From assembly GCA_016711705.1 (NCBI GenBank), contig JADJSK010000007.1, forward strand, positions 1-64,000: a stretch of 64,000 nt of DNA, written 5' to 3'. A model generated the notes under the pieces. That model did not search any database. It worked only from the letters and a program-made list of their open reading frames with translations, and was not told the DNA's origin. The DNA comes from Candidatus Brachybacter algidus (GTDB lineage: Bacteria > Bacteroidota > Bacteroidia > Chitinophagales > Saprospiraceae). Of this stretch, positions 45,135 through 54,800 are shown piece after piece. Position numbers and translations under genes: made by a program. Position 1 is the stretch's first letter; every line of letters starts with the position of its first letter.

Positions 45135-45989
45135 ATGAGGCTGATCGAAGTAGAAAAAGTAGCAAATTTAGATAAAGATACATTCAAGGAGCAATATCTT
45201 GACCCACAGCTACCTGTAGTTTTCACTGATCTCATTAGTGATTGGCCTGCCATACACTCATGGACCATTGAACATTTAAAATCCAAATACGGTACACTTC
45301 AGGTTCCAATTTACTCCAACACGATCATTTCATTGAACAAGGGACATTTATCTCCTAACAAAACCATGCCTTTCGGCGATTATCTTGATATGATCTCAGG
45401 CTCAGAACCTTGTGAGTTACGACTTTTCCTTTTCAACCTATTCAGATATGCTCCTGAGCTGAAGGATGATTACAAATTGCCCGGCATTATGGATGGTTTT
45501 TACAATGATTTTCCATTTTTATTTTTTGGTGGAAAGAGTAGTAAAGTTGCCCTGCATTATGATCTAGATATGAGCCATGTCTTTCTAAATCAGATCTCTG
45601 GAAGAAAGCGTGTGATACTATTTCCACCTGATCAAAGTAAAAAAATATATCAATTACCATTCACCGTAGCAAGTAATATAAATGTCAATAAACCAGACTA
45701 CGCCAGACATCCTGCATTGAAAAATGTGAATGGATATGAGGTAATTCTGAATCCGGGAGAAACACTTTTTATACCTACAGGTTTTTGGCACTACATGGAA
45801 TATTTAAATGGGGGATATTCTATCAGTCTCCGTGCTAATGAAAGCCTTAAAAGAAGGCTTAAGGGTGCCGCTAATATCGCCAAACATTACCTGGTAGACA
45901 AAAGCATGAAAAAACTATTAGGAAAAGAATGGCAGAATATCAAAAATAAATTAGCAGAGAAACGGGCTAATGCTGCCATTGAAAACTAG
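45135..45989 (+). CDS. Cupin-like JmjC-domain (Cupin_8) Fe(II)/2-oxoglutarate oxygenase family protein
   Basis: 284 aa. LPVVFTDLISDWPAIHSWTIEHLKSKYG is the standard start of the cupin_8/JmjC hydroxylase family. The iron triad is visible as HYD (His141, Asp143: VALHYDLDMSHVF) and His219 (ETLFIPTGFWHYMEYL). GRKRVILFPPDQSKKIY is the 2-oxoglutarate-side strand motif. These enzymes hydroxylate proteins or small molecules; many bacterial ones are uncharacterised. A basic, helical C-terminus follows (ESLKRRLKGAANIAKHYL). Weak hairpin AACTCC/GGAGTT lies just downstream (45999-46016). Confidence 0.88.
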   Translation: MRLIEVEKVANLDKDTFKEQYLDPQLPVVFTDLISDWPAIHSWTIEHLKSKYGTLQVPIYSNTIISLNKGHLSPNKTMPFGDYLDMISGSEPCELRLFLFNLFRYAPELKDDYKLPGIMDGFYNDFPFLFFGGKSSKVALHYDLDMSHVFLNQISGRKRVILFPPDQSKKIYQLPFTVASNINVNKPDYARHPALKNVNGYEVILNPGETLFIPTGFWHYMEYLNGGYSISLRANESLKRRLKGAANIAKHYLVDKSMKKLLGKEWQNIKNKLAEKRANAAIEN

Positions 45990-46016
45990 AATTAAGATAA
46001 CTCCAGTTTAGGAGTT

Positions 46017-46420
46017 GATAATTATTTTGAAAAGCTAATTTATAATTACAACTTTATAAATTTCTTTATATCAAACGATTACCTTAATATCAAAATGCTT
46101 TTGTTAGCTGGACTCACTCATCGAAATTTCATTCTAACATCTTCTATACAACTGAATTTAATATGTTGTAAATCAATAATTTATATGGTGAAAAACTGTA
46201 ATAATCAAAGACTCCCCCTTGGCCCCCTCTTGCAGAAGGGGATATTGTGCTATTCGACATTTTACATTTTACATATCACATTTTACCTTATCAAGTTATC
46301 TTTTTTAATCTTGGAAGCAGAGCGTTACAGGTTAACTAATTTCTACCTTAGATTGACTATTAGCAACACTATCATAATTTATTTATAATATCGAAACTTC
46401 AGTTTAATTAAAATAAGCTG
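46017..46420. repeat. Intergenic gap with a CCCCTCT-type palindrome and a TTTTACA tract
   Basis: A hairpin element CCCCCTCT-TGCA-GAAGGGG at about 46223-46241, in the context ACTCCCCCTTGGCC, is related to the palindromes at 10933, 11099 and 57732. It is followed by ACATTTTACATTTTACA-type heptamer repeats (46256-46290). No gene is supported in this gap. Confidence 0.65.
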
Positions 46421-47059
46421 CTATTGCAGGAAAGGGTTATTGTTCCGCTCAAATCCAATCGTAGTAGGATCACCATGGCCGGGATATATTATAGTAGCGT
46501 CAGGAAGGGTCATCAGTTCACGTTCTATACTATCAATCAAGGTATCATAATTGCCACCCGGAAGATCTGTACGTCCAATACTTCCATAAAACAAAACATC
46601 TCCGGCAATGCATATTCCATCATTTTTTGAGTAAAATGATAAACTGGCCGGCGAATGACCAGGTGTAAATATTGAAATCAATTCGCTATGACCAAAGTTG
46701 ATCTTCTCTCCTGCTTCAATATATCTTTGAGGTGCTGGAGAAGGATCCAGGTTGATGTCATACATCTTACTGATATTATCCATTGCATCCATGATATATT
46801 GCTCCGCAGCATGATACTCCGGAAGCAAGCCGTAAGTTTTGAAAACAAAGTTGTTACCAAGTATATGGTCTATATGACAATGAGTATTGATCAGTCTGAC
46901 AGGTGTCAGTCCATAAGAACTTATATACTGTTTAAGCAAATCTTGCTCATCAATCGTATAGCATCCAGGATCAATGATGATACACTCCTTACTATCATCG
47001 TAGAGGATATAAGTATTTTCCTGAAAGGGATTGAACATGAAAGAATGAACCGTCAACAT
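46421..47059 (-). CDS. MBL-fold metallo-hydrolase, glyoxalase II-like
   Basis: 212 aa. Metallo-beta-lactamase fold with the dinuclear metal motif THCHIDHILGN (His60, His62, Asp64, His65), a third ligand in FTPGHSPASLSFYS, the bridging Asp in GICIAGDVLFYGSIGRTDLPGG and the last His in IIYPGHGDPTTIGFERNNNPFL. This layout and length match glyoxalase II-like/YcbL hydrolases acting on thioesters such as S-lactoylglutathione analogues; substrate not proven. Cytosolic, no signal peptide. Divergent from the 1097-aa protein gene with 97 bp between the starts. Confidence 0.92.
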   Translation of the reverse strand: MLTVHSFMFNPFQENTYILYDDSKECIIIDPGCYTIDEQDLLKQYISSYGLTPVRLINTHCHIDHILGNNFVFKTYGLLPEYHAAEQYIMDAMDNISKMYDINLDPSPAPQRYIEAGEKINFGHSELISIFTPGHSPASLSFYSKNDGICIAGDVLFYGSIGRTDLPGGNYDTLIDSIERELMTLPDATIIYPGHGDPTTIGFERNNNPFLQ

Positions 47060-47156
47060 GTTATTTGTGTTTGAAAAACAAGATTTAACAGATGCTTAAG
47101 TGCAAATATGAGCATAAAGTCTTAACTTTCGAATTATTAAATGATTAATTTTTTTA

Positions 47157-50100
47157 ATGTATTTGTTAAAAAATAATATAATTTTTCGTAATGTATTGGT
47201 GGTCATATTATTATGGCCTATTCTTTTATATAGCCAAACCAATCAGGTTCAATTTGGAAAAAACCGGGTTCAATACCATGACGACTTTGATCAATGGCTA
47301 TATTACGAAACAGATCTCTTCACTGTCAACTGGTATGGTAAAAGCAAGACAGCCGGGCACAAGGTCGTTAGGATAGCCGAAAGAGAATTTAATGACATTA
47401 TTAAGACTATAGACTTCAAAACTAATGAAAAGACCGAATTTCTTGTTTTTGCAGATATCACTGATCTCAAACAAAGCAATATAGGTATTTCAGATGCTTT
47501 CATCTATGATGATGATATTACCAAGACGATTGATAATAAGATTTTTATAGCGTTCGATGGTAATCACAATCACCTGCGTAAACAGATTCGCGAAGGTATA
47601 GCTGCTGTATATCTCAATAATATATTGTTTGGTTCCAATCTGCAGGAGATCGTCCAGAATTCTATCATGCTCAATTTACCACAATGGTACAAGGACGGAC
47701 TTATTTCCTATTTTGGCGAAGAATGGAGCTCTACTTACGACGTTAAAGTGGCCAAAGCGCTCTCAAAAAAAAGGAATTCCAGTTTCGAAAGACTTGCTAA
47801 AGAAGACCCAAGACTGGCAGGACACATGTTTTGGAATTACGTCGGATTTAACTATGGCAAAAACGCAATCGGCAATCTGGTATATGTCACGAGGATTAAT
47901 CGTAATCTTGACAAGGGATTTCAATATGTATTGGGTACCACGTATGAAAATGTCATCCAAAACGTCTTTAATTATTATAAAAATCAAAGTGAAACGAAGC
48001 TATCTAAATCCGCCGAAAAACCAATACCGCTAAAATCATTCACCAAACTTAAACAGAAGGAAAATGTAACTGCCATGTCCTATTCACCTGATGACAAATC
48101 ACTACTCGTCGTGACCAATCAGATGTCTAAAATCAAGGTCAAACTGGTAGATGTTGCATCAGGAAAATACAAGACACTTTATAAATATGGTGCTAAGAAT
48201 AAAATTCAAGCTCCAGACCCGAATTATCCAGTAGTGGCTTGGAATCCTGATGGTAAGAAAATATTAATTTCCTACGAAAAAAGAGATTACATCTATTTGA
48301 AAGAGTATAATCTTCAGACTGGCAAATCAATCACGCAATTGATCCCTGAACGTTACCAAAGAATTTACAGTATTGCCTATTGGAATGATAAAAATATTAT
48401 TATCAATGGGACTATGGACGGATATGACAACTTATTTATGTACCGCCTGAGCACAAGGCAGACGACAGAGATCACCAACGCCCCCTTTGATCTTCTGGAC
48501 ATGGTGGTAGCCGGACAGGGAGATCAGAAAAAAATATATTTCAGCTCCAACAGACCTGATAATTCTATGATACCTATCCAGGGAGATACGATACTTCCAA
48601 TAGGATCATTTGACATCTTTTCATTGGCTCAGGTTACTAAACAAGATGGCACCATGGCCTGGGAAATGGAACAGATCACCTTTACAAAATTGATCTCTGA
48701 AACTAAACCAACGGTGGATAAGTACGGGAGAATAAGTTTTCTTACTAATGAATTTAGAAATAACGCCATCATTAGGCTGTCACCAGGCATTACTTACCGA
48801 TCTGAAGCCGAAAACGACTTCAGCATCCTCGGATCTGATCTCATTATTTCTAATTATGCTCTAAGTACTTCCAATCAAAATGTAATCATAAATGGCTTTG
48901 ATGGTGAATTTAACAAACTGGTTAAAATAGATTCTACTAATCTGACCAACAATACTTCAGGTCTCTTAAAAGGACCAAAAGAATTTGGTTATGATATTAA
49001 ATTATCTGCAAGTAAAATAGATTCTACTGCCAAGGTTAATGCCGGAAATACAATCTTTAATAAAGTAAAAGAAGAGATCCCTGAAAACATGAAATTCAGG
49101 ACTAAATATGGAGAGTTGAAAGCTCCTGAGATAATTGAGAAAAAAATATCGGTTACTTCAAGCCAACCAATGCAAGAAGGTTCAAATAAAATGATGCCGC
49201 TCAATCCACTGAACATTGTTCCTTATAGATTGAAATTTAAGATCCATGAATCAAGCGCCAACTTTGACAATTCTCAACTTTTCGAGGGACTGAATACTTA
49301 TGTGGGAGAAGGAGATGGTGGTCTATTTCCTCCCTTTGGTCTTTTATTAAAAGCACACATGAGGGACATGTTTGAAGATTACCGATTGGAAGGTGGCATC
49401 AGAATACCAATTTCTTTAAACGGGAATGAAACATATGTCCTTTTTGATGACTTAAAATCAAGAATTGACAAAAGAATCTCTATCTATAGAAAGGTAAGTA
49501 ACGAAAGACTTGATTCCAATACACCCACGCAACCTATAAGAAAAAATATTGTCCTAATGGGTCAGTATGACTTAAAATATCCAATCGACCAATTCAATGC
49601 TGTAAAGGTAGGCTTGACACTCCGTCAGGACAAATTATTCTATAAAGCAACTGACAATATTACGCTCAATATTCCCACTGAGGCCATTGAGCGCGTTGGA
49701 ATTCGGGCTACTTATATATTGGATAATACATTAGACAAGGGTCTTAATTTGTTTGCAGGTACCAGAGCTAAAGTATTTGTAGAATGGGTGAAAAAATTTG
49801 ATCTCAATTTTGACAAGGGTGTTGCCCTGAATTTCAATAAAGGTCACATGTGGGTTGCCGGATTCGATGCCCGGAATTATTTTGAGCTCGACCGACACTC
49901 CATTTTCGCTACAAGATTGGCAAGTCAGGTATCATTTGGTTCTGAAAAAATCTTGTATTATCTGGGCGGTAGCGACGGTTGGCTATTTCCATCTTTTAAT
50001 GAAGAAACACAAACTGCAACGGATGAAAACTATGCATATCAAATAGCAACTCCAAGCTTAAGAGGATTTCAGTACAATATTCGAAATGGCAATAATTTTG

Positions 50101-50450
50101 CTTTATTAAACGGCGAATTAAGAGTACCTTTCGTAAGATATCTTTCCAGAAGAACTCTGAGCTCTTCCTTTCTTAACAACCTACAGTTAGTTGGGTTTTT
50201 CGACATTGGCTCTGCCTGGAATGGATGGGATCCATTTACTAAATACAATCCTTTGAATACTGTATTTATCTCTCAACCGGGTATTGACATCAAAGTCAAT
50301 TATTTTAGAAATCCAATAGTATTCGGATATGGTGGAGGGCTAAGATTTTTATTATTTGGTTATTTTATGCGACTTGATTATGCTAAAGGCTGGGATACAG
50401 GTACATTTACCAAGCCAAGACTTTACTTTAGCCTAGGAACAGATTTTTAG
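47157..50450 (+). CDS. Secreted peptidase-MA-like / beta-propeller / beta-barrel protein
   Basis: 1097 aa with signal peptide (about 1-28, LLWPILLYSQ). Residues about 30-280 resemble the peptidase MA/gluzincin-like domain (ETDLFTVNWYGKSKTAGHKVVRIAEREF, LPQWYKDGLISYFGEEWS), but the HExxH zinc site is replaced by IREGIA, so it is probably inactive. Residues about 300-640 hold WD40/TolB-like propeller blades (MSYSPDDKSLLVVTN, VVAWNPDGKKILISYE, KKIYFSSNRPDNS). The final roughly 370 residues are a strand-rich outer-membrane barrel ending in RLYFSLGTDF-like FSLGTDF with terminal Phe. A conserved Bacteroidota arrangement; likely an outer-membrane protein. Next gene is an M1 peptidase 117 bp downstream. 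Confidence 0.78.
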   Translation: MYLLKNNIIFRNVLVVILLWPILLYSQTNQVQFGKNRVQYHDDFDQWLYYETDLFTVNWYGKSKTAGHKVVRIAEREFNDIIKTIDFKTNEKTEFLVFADITDLKQSNIGISDAFIYDDDITKTIDNKIFIAFDGNHNHLRKQIREGIAAVYLNNILFGSNLQEIVQNSIMLNLPQWYKDGLISYFGEEWSSTYDVKVAKALSKKRNSSFERLAKEDPRLAGHMFWNYVGFNYGKNAIGNLVYVTRINRNLDKGFQYVLGTTYENVIQNVFNYYKNQSETKLSKSAEKPIPLKSFTKLKQKENVTAMSYSPDDKSLLVVTNQMSKIKVKLVDVASGKYKTLYKYGAKNKIQAPDPNYPVVAWNPDGKKILISYEKRDYIYLKEYNLQTGKSITQLIPERYQRIYSIAYWNDKNIIINGTMDGYDNLFMYRLSTRQTTEITNAPFDLLDMVVAGQGDQKKIYFSSNRPDNSMIPIQGDTILPIGSFDIFSLAQVTKQDGTMAWEMEQITFTKLISETKPTVDKYGRISFLTNEFRNNAIIRLSPGITYRSEAENDFSILGSDLIISNYALSTSNQNVIINGFDGEFNKLVKIDSTNLTNNTSGLLKGPKEFGYDIKLSASKIDSTAKVNAGNTIFNKVKEEIPENMKFRTKYGELKAPEIIEKKISVTSSQPMQEGSNKMMPLNPLNIVPYRLKFKIHESSANFDNSQLFEGLNTYVGEGDGGLFPPFGLLLKAHMRDMFEDYRLEGGIRIPISLNGNETYVLFDDLKSRIDKRISIYRKVSNERLDSNTPTQPIRKNIVLMGQYDLKYPIDQFNAVKVGLTLRQDKLFYKATDNITLNIPTEAIERVGIRATYILDNTLDKGLNLFAGTRAKVFVEWVKKFDLNFDKGVALNFNKGHMWVAGFDARNYFELDRHSIFATRLASQVSFGSEKILYYLGGSDGWLFPSFNEETQTATDENYAYQIATPSLRGFQYNIRNGNNFALLNGELRVPFVRYLSRRTLSSSFLNNLQLVGFFDIGSAWNGWDPFTKYNPLNTVFISQPGIDIKVNYFRNPIVFGYGGGLRFLLFGYFMRLDYAKGWDTGTFTKPRLYFSLGTDF

Positions 50451-50567
50451 ATCAATTCCGTCATTTAATATGAATAAATTCAACATTGGTATAAATCCAT
50501 GCCACTATTACAAATGAAATACTATTTTTGAAACACATAAATTTTTAATATTTAATTCTGCAAAAAG

Positions 50568-52931
50568 ATGCGCAACTTAATTTTAATATTTGCTTTGATT
50601 GCTTCCCAATTTTCATTATTGACTGCTCAAGACTTAAGAAATAATCCCAATTCAAACCATGCCAATAAGTTCGAGCAACTTGGCACCATATTGCCAACTC
50701 CAAATGAATACAGGACAGCCAGTGGATCTCCCGGAACAAAGTATTGGCAACAAAAAGCTGATTATAATATCAAATGCACGCTTGATGAAAAAAAACAACA
50801 TCTGACAGGCAGCGAAAACATTACTTATCACAACAATTCACCGGACCCACTGCAATATCTTTGGATGCAACTAGATGAAAATGAACATAGCAGCATTAAT
50901 AATGCAGGATATGTAAGTGAAGGATCATTGCCGAGATCTTTGGACGATGGAGATCTAAATAAAATAAAAGCAAATAAAGGTGATAACGGTTATGGATTTA
51001 ATATCACAAAACTGACAGACGCATCAGGAAAAGCTATGAAATATACCATCAACAAAACTATGATGCGTATTGATCTTGCTACGACACTTAAACCCGGTGA
51101 AAAAATAGTGTTTAATCTTGATTGGAATTACAATATTGTGAATCGCATGGAACAAGGTGGTAGAGGTGGATATGAGTTTTTTCCGGAAGATGGAAATTAT
51201 CTTTTTACGATGTCTCAATGGTATCCAAGGATGTGCGTGTATAGTGATTTTGAAGGTTGGCAGAATCATCAATTTTCAGGTCGTGCAGAATTCGCGCTTG
51301 CATTTGTCGACTTTAATGTAGAAATGACCGTACCTGCAGATCATGTAGTTTGTGCTACAGGAGAATGTCAAAACTATGCAGAATTGCTTACTCCAGCGCA
51401 AATGGGAAGATGGAAAATTGCTCAAACTTCAACGGAACCTGTAGAAATAGTTACATTGGCAGAAGCCAAAGCAGCTGAAGCAAGGAAAACATCCGGTACG
51501 AAGACCTATGTGTTCAAAGCGAAAGACGTACGCGATTTTGCTTGGGGATCATCGAGAAAGTTTGTATGGGATGCAATGTCTGTGGATATCGAAGGAAAAA
51601 AAGTAATGGCCATGAGTTTCTACGGTAAAGAAGCTTATCCACTTTATCGCAAATACAGCACTAAAGCTGTTGCACATACCATTAAAACATATTCTGACTT
51701 TACGATTCCATATCCTTACCCTGTTGCTCAAAGCATAGAGGCAGCTAATGGTATGGAATATCCTATGATCTGTTTCAATTTTGGGCGTACTGAGAAAGAC
51801 GGTACTTATTCAGAAGGTATAAAAAATGGCATGATCGGTGTAGTCATTCATGAGGTAGGACACAACTTCTTCCCGATGATCATCAACAGTGATGAACGCC
51901 AATGGTCCTGGATGGATGAAGGACTTAATACATTCGTTGAATACCTTACTGAGGAGCTTTGGGATAATAAATTTCCTTCAAAGAGAGGACCGGCTAGTTC
52001 TATCGTAAATTACATGAAGTTGCCAAAAGATCAGCTTGAACCTATCATGACAAATTCTGACAATATCATAGGATTTGGAGCTAATGCTTACGCAAAACCT
52101 GCTACAGGACTAAATATTCTGCGTGAAACAATCATGGGCAGAGAACTATTCGACTATGCATTCAAGGAATATTGCAGAAAATGGGCTTTTAAGCATCCTA
52201 CACCTGCCGATCTGTTCAGGACTATGGAAGATGCCAGTGGTGAAGATCTTGATTGGTTCTGGAGAGGATGGTTTTACGGTACAGATGCTTGTGACATCTC
52301 TATCGACTCTGTAAAGTATGCGGTTGCAGATCTTGATTCACCATTACCTAAAGTAAGGAGCGAGCAAAGAAGCATTGCAAAACCTGACGTCAACAGCTTC
52401 GAAGACATCTCCAAAGTACGAAATAGAGAAGATAAAAACATTGTTTTCCAAACGGATCGCGATACCACTTTGAGGGATTTCTATTGGAACTATGCCAGAG
52501 ATCCTAAGATGTACGACACTACGAAATATACGGTGACTCAACCTTTGCGTGTGGAAGCTTTAACAAAAGATCTCAAAAAAGAATTTTCAAATAAACATGC
52601 TTATGAAATTTCTTTCACGAACAAAGGTGGTTTGGTAATGCCAATAATTTTGGAATGGATGTATAAAGACGGTACTAGTGAAATAGAAAGAATTCCGGCT
52701 CAAATCTGGAGAAAAGATGAAAACCACATTACTAAATCCTTTATTAAAGACAAGGAAGTTGCATCCATCAAGTTGGATCCAATGAAGGAGACGGCAGACA
52801 TCGATGAATCAAATAATGGCTGGAATACCATGCCGGAACCTTCAAAGTTCAAGACATTCAAAAATGCTAAAAGCCGCGAAAGAGGTGAAGGGGCGGATGC
52901 AAATCCAATGAATAAAACAAAGAGATCTTGA
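50568..52931 (+). CDS. M1-family zinc metallopeptidase, secreted
   Basis: 787 aa with signal peptide (MRNLILIFALIASQFSLLTAQ). The catalytic site HEVGH (428-432) and third zinc ligand Glu451 are separated by the exact 18 residues of gluzincins (IHEVGHNFFPMIINSDERQWSWMDEGLN). The exopeptidase GAMEN position reads NGMEYPMI, as in a divergent M1 subgroup. The N-terminal beta-sandwich includes YNIKCTLDEKKQHLTGSENITYHNNSPDPLQYLW. It probably trims peptides in the periplasm or outside the cell. The C-terminus is Lys/Glu-rich and has no T9SS signature. Terminator at 52958-52993. Confidence 0.93.
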   Translation: MRNLILIFALIASQFSLLTAQDLRNNPNSNHANKFEQLGTILPTPNEYRTASGSPGTKYWQQKADYNIKCTLDEKKQHLTGSENITYHNNSPDPLQYLWMQLDENEHSSINNAGYVSEGSLPRSLDDGDLNKIKANKGDNGYGFNITKLTDASGKAMKYTINKTMMRIDLATTLKPGEKIVFNLDWNYNIVNRMEQGGRGGYEFFPEDGNYLFTMSQWYPRMCVYSDFEGWQNHQFSGRAEFALAFVDFNVEMTVPADHVVCATGECQNYAELLTPAQMGRWKIAQTSTEPVEIVTLAEAKAAEARKTSGTKTYVFKAKDVRDFAWGSSRKFVWDAMSVDIEGKKVMAMSFYGKEAYPLYRKYSTKAVAHTIKTYSDFTIPYPYPVAQSIEAANGMEYPMICFNFGRTEKDGTYSEGIKNGMIGVVIHEVGHNFFPMIINSDERQWSWMDEGLNTFVEYLTEELWDNKFPSKRGPASSIVNYMKLPKDQLEPIMTNSDNIIGFGANAYAKPATGLNILRETIMGRELFDYAFKEYCRKWAFKHPTPADLFRTMEDASGEDLDWFWRGWFYGTDACDISIDSVKYAVADLDSPLPKVRSEQRSIAKPDVNSFEDISKVRNREDKNIVFQTDRDTTLRDFYWNYARDPKMYDTTKYTVTQPLRVEALTKDLKKEFSNKHAYEISFTNKGGLVMPIILEWMYKDGTSEIERIPAQIWRKDENHITKSFIKDKEVASIKLDPMKETADIDESNNGWNTMPEPSKFKTFKNAKSRERGEGADANPMNKTKRS

Positions 52932-52957
52932 TTCTTTAAATCTAGATACATCATTTT

Positions 52958-52993
52958 AAGGGGGCAGCATTTTAGGATGTTGCTCCTTTTTTT
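52958..52993 (+). terminator. Terminator after the M1 peptidase gene
   Basis: GGGGCAGCA (52961-52969) pairs with TGTTGCTCC (52978-52986), 9 bp with two G-U pairs, then a T-run to 52993. It sits between convergent genes. Confidence 0.78.
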
Positions 52994-53012
52994 ATAAGAT
53001 GTCAGTAGGTGT

Positions 53013-53957
53013 CTATCTAACCAAAGCAATTTTTATCAACTGAGATCTTTTCCCGGTACTCAACTTTAAAAAGTAAAGCCCTACATCAAGATCATTTACT
53101 CTAATGGAGTCTGTAGTGTTTTTCATCGTTTGTTTCATTAGCACTTTCCCCTCCATGTTAATAATTTGAATTTTGACTTTTTTGTCCTGAAATCCTTCGC
53201 TTAAGCGAATATTCAAAACGTCATTTACAGGATTTGGGAAATAAGATTCGAGGATTTCAATTTCCTTCCTCGAGTTAGCAGCTGTTTGACTATCTATAAA
53301 TTCCAACATCAATTTCACCCATTCTGTGTATTGAATTCCGCTCGGATGTAAATTGTCATTGGCGACATATTCGGGTTTTTGAACACCTAATCTGGAAATA
53401 GGTGTAATGTTAAAAAATACAACTCCTTTAGCATCAGCTATCGATTTTGCATAATTGTTATATTGATCGAGTTCTATACTAATGGTATTTGGATTGCTAC
53501 TTCCCTGCCCGTATGGAGTAAATGCATAATCAGGAATAGAAACGACGAATACCCGTGAAGGATCACCACCCGCATATCGGATAGCAGAATCCAAAAGTGC
53601 TGGAAATTCAGACTCATATTTACTAAATGGGGCATGTTGGAATTGGTTATTTACTCCAATAAGTAAGGATACCAGATTGTAATTTTGACTTTGGAGATTT
53701 TGACCTTTTATAGCCTGAACAAGGTCATCAGTCCTCCATCCGGTCGTAGCTATATAACGGATTTCATCGATCTGATAACCTCTCTTGATCAGCGAATCAC
53801 CCAATTGAGTTGGCCAACGCATACCTGTAGCCACACTTTGGCCTATAGTATACGAGTCTCCTAGGGCCAACATTCTAACAGGAGATTGTATATTTAAATT
53901 CTGTGAAAAACCTTTAATAGAAAAAGCCAATACCAAAATTACGGCATACAGTTTCAT
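53013..53957 (-). CDS. T9SS-secreted SGNH/GDSL hydrolase
   Basis: 314 aa with signal peptide (MKLYAVILVLAFSIKGFSQ). SGNH blocks: GDSYTIG (nucleophile Ser35), TGWRTDDL (Gly block), LLIGVNNQF (Asn block) and NDNLHPSGIQYTEW (Asp-x-x-His). The last roughly 75 residues form a T9SS sorting domain (ESYFPNPVNDVLNIRLSE ... GLYFLKLSTGKRSQLIKIALV). Probably an extracellular esterase or lipase; substrate unknown. Single gene, convergent with the M1 peptidase gene. Confidence 0.92.
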   Translation of the reverse strand: MKLYAVILVLAFSIKGFSQNLNIQSPVRMLALGDSYTIGQSVATGMRWPTQLGDSLIKRGYQIDEIRYIATTGWRTDDLVQAIKGQNLQSQNYNLVSLLIGVNNQFQHAPFSKYESEFPALLDSAIRYAGGDPSRVFVVSIPDYAFTPYGQGSSNPNTISIELDQYNNYAKSIADAKGVVFFNITPISRLGVQKPEYVANDNLHPSGIQYTEWVKLMLEFIDSQTAANSRKEIEILESYFPNPVNDVLNIRLSEGFQDKKVKIQIINMEGKVLMKQTMKNTTDSIRVNDLDVGLYFLKLSTGKRSQLIKIALVR

Positions 53958-54071
53958 AGAGTAAACTTTGTTACAAAATATACGTACGAATCAGTCTTTT
54001 AGTTTCGGTCTATTAATTTATGAAGGTCATTTAGAAGGAGATATCAATCCATAAAACTCTCCGGGATGTGA

Positions 54072-54404
54072 CTAGCCATTATCTTCTTCAGTAGTCGCAT
54101 CAGGTGCATTTTTCATGACAGAAGCAATACCATTTTTCATGGCGGCTTCGCTTTCATACATTTCACTGCTACCTATTATTTGACCATTGGAAGATTTTAG
54201 ATTAAAATAGAACTTACCATTAGTGGAAGTTTTTATGTCAAATTTTGATTCGTCAGCTGAATTCTTTTTAACAGACTCAATACCGTTCAAGCAACTAGCT
54301 TTAGAAGAATAGCCTTCACTTGCTAATATCCCTTGCCCATTTCCTGCCTTAAGATTGAATTGAAATTCACCATTTTTTCTGGTGCTAACTACAAATTTAC
54401 CCAT
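54072..54404 (-). CDS. DUF1508 (YegP-like) two-repeat protein
   Basis: 110 aa, two tandem copies of the roughly 50-residue DUF1508 unit: FVVSTRKNGEFQFNLKAGNGQGILASEGYSSKASCLNGIESVKKN and FDIKTSTNGKFYFNLKSSNGQIIGSSEMYESEAAMKNGIASVMKN. YegP family; small beta-rich proteins of unknown function, frequent in Bacteroidota and often duplicated. An acidic C-terminal tail (TTEEDNG) follows. No signal peptide. Single gene; long hairpins lie upstream at 54599-54752. Confidence 0.92.
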   Translation of the reverse strand: MGKFVVSTRKNGEFQFNLKAGNGQGILASEGYSSKASCLNGIESVKKNSADESKFDIKTSTNGKFYFNLKSSNGQIIGSSEMYESEAAMKNGIASVMKNAPDATTEEDNG

Positions 54405-54598
54405 GATATTTTATTTTAAATGTGTGTAAATATGGGCATTGAAGCATCAATTTGTTAAAAGTATAAAAAATTAATTAATTTCTCAATTATATCAAGGAAA
54501 TAGTTCGAAAGAATAAAAATGGCTAACCTACTCAATGGCACTTTTGAAAGTCTCTGAAAAACTAGAAGAATTTCAATATCACTCACTTTCCTCAAAAT

Positions 54599-54656
54599 AA
54601 AATATGAACTATAAGGACAGGTCACGACCTATCCCTCCAGTTCATATTTTATTTTT
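54599..54656. repeat. Two-part hairpin element
   Basis: Outer 12-bp perfect stem AAAATATGAACT (54599-54610) / AGTTCATATTTT (54639-54650). Inner stem GGACAGGTC / GACCTATCC (one mismatch). Followed on the plus strand by TATTTTT. Could be a terminator or a dispersed structural repeat. Confidence 0.75.
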
Positions 54657-54697
54657 AATCTTATCATTCTGATATCTTCAACAGTTTTTATGGAGCA

Positions 54698-54752
54698 ATT
54701 TACATTGGTGCCCTTTACATTGGTCAACTAGCAAGGGCAATGCATTGCCCTT
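54698..54752. repeat. Direct repeat TTTACATTGGT and 20-bp palindrome
   Basis: TTTACATTGGT occurs twice (about 54698 and 54714). AAGGGCAATGCATTGCCCTT at 54733-54752 is a perfect 20-bp palindrome. With the hairpin at 54599-54656 it fills most of the roughly 400-bp gap 54405-54800; no gene is seen there. Confidence 0.75.
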
Positions 54753-54800
54753 CTACCAAAAAAATATTCTATCATATTCGCATACTATCATACTCTAATA

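Noticed and set aside
46095..46388. 97-aa plus-strand open frame
   Set aside because: It is made of hairpin and TTTTACA repeat sequence with no coding character.
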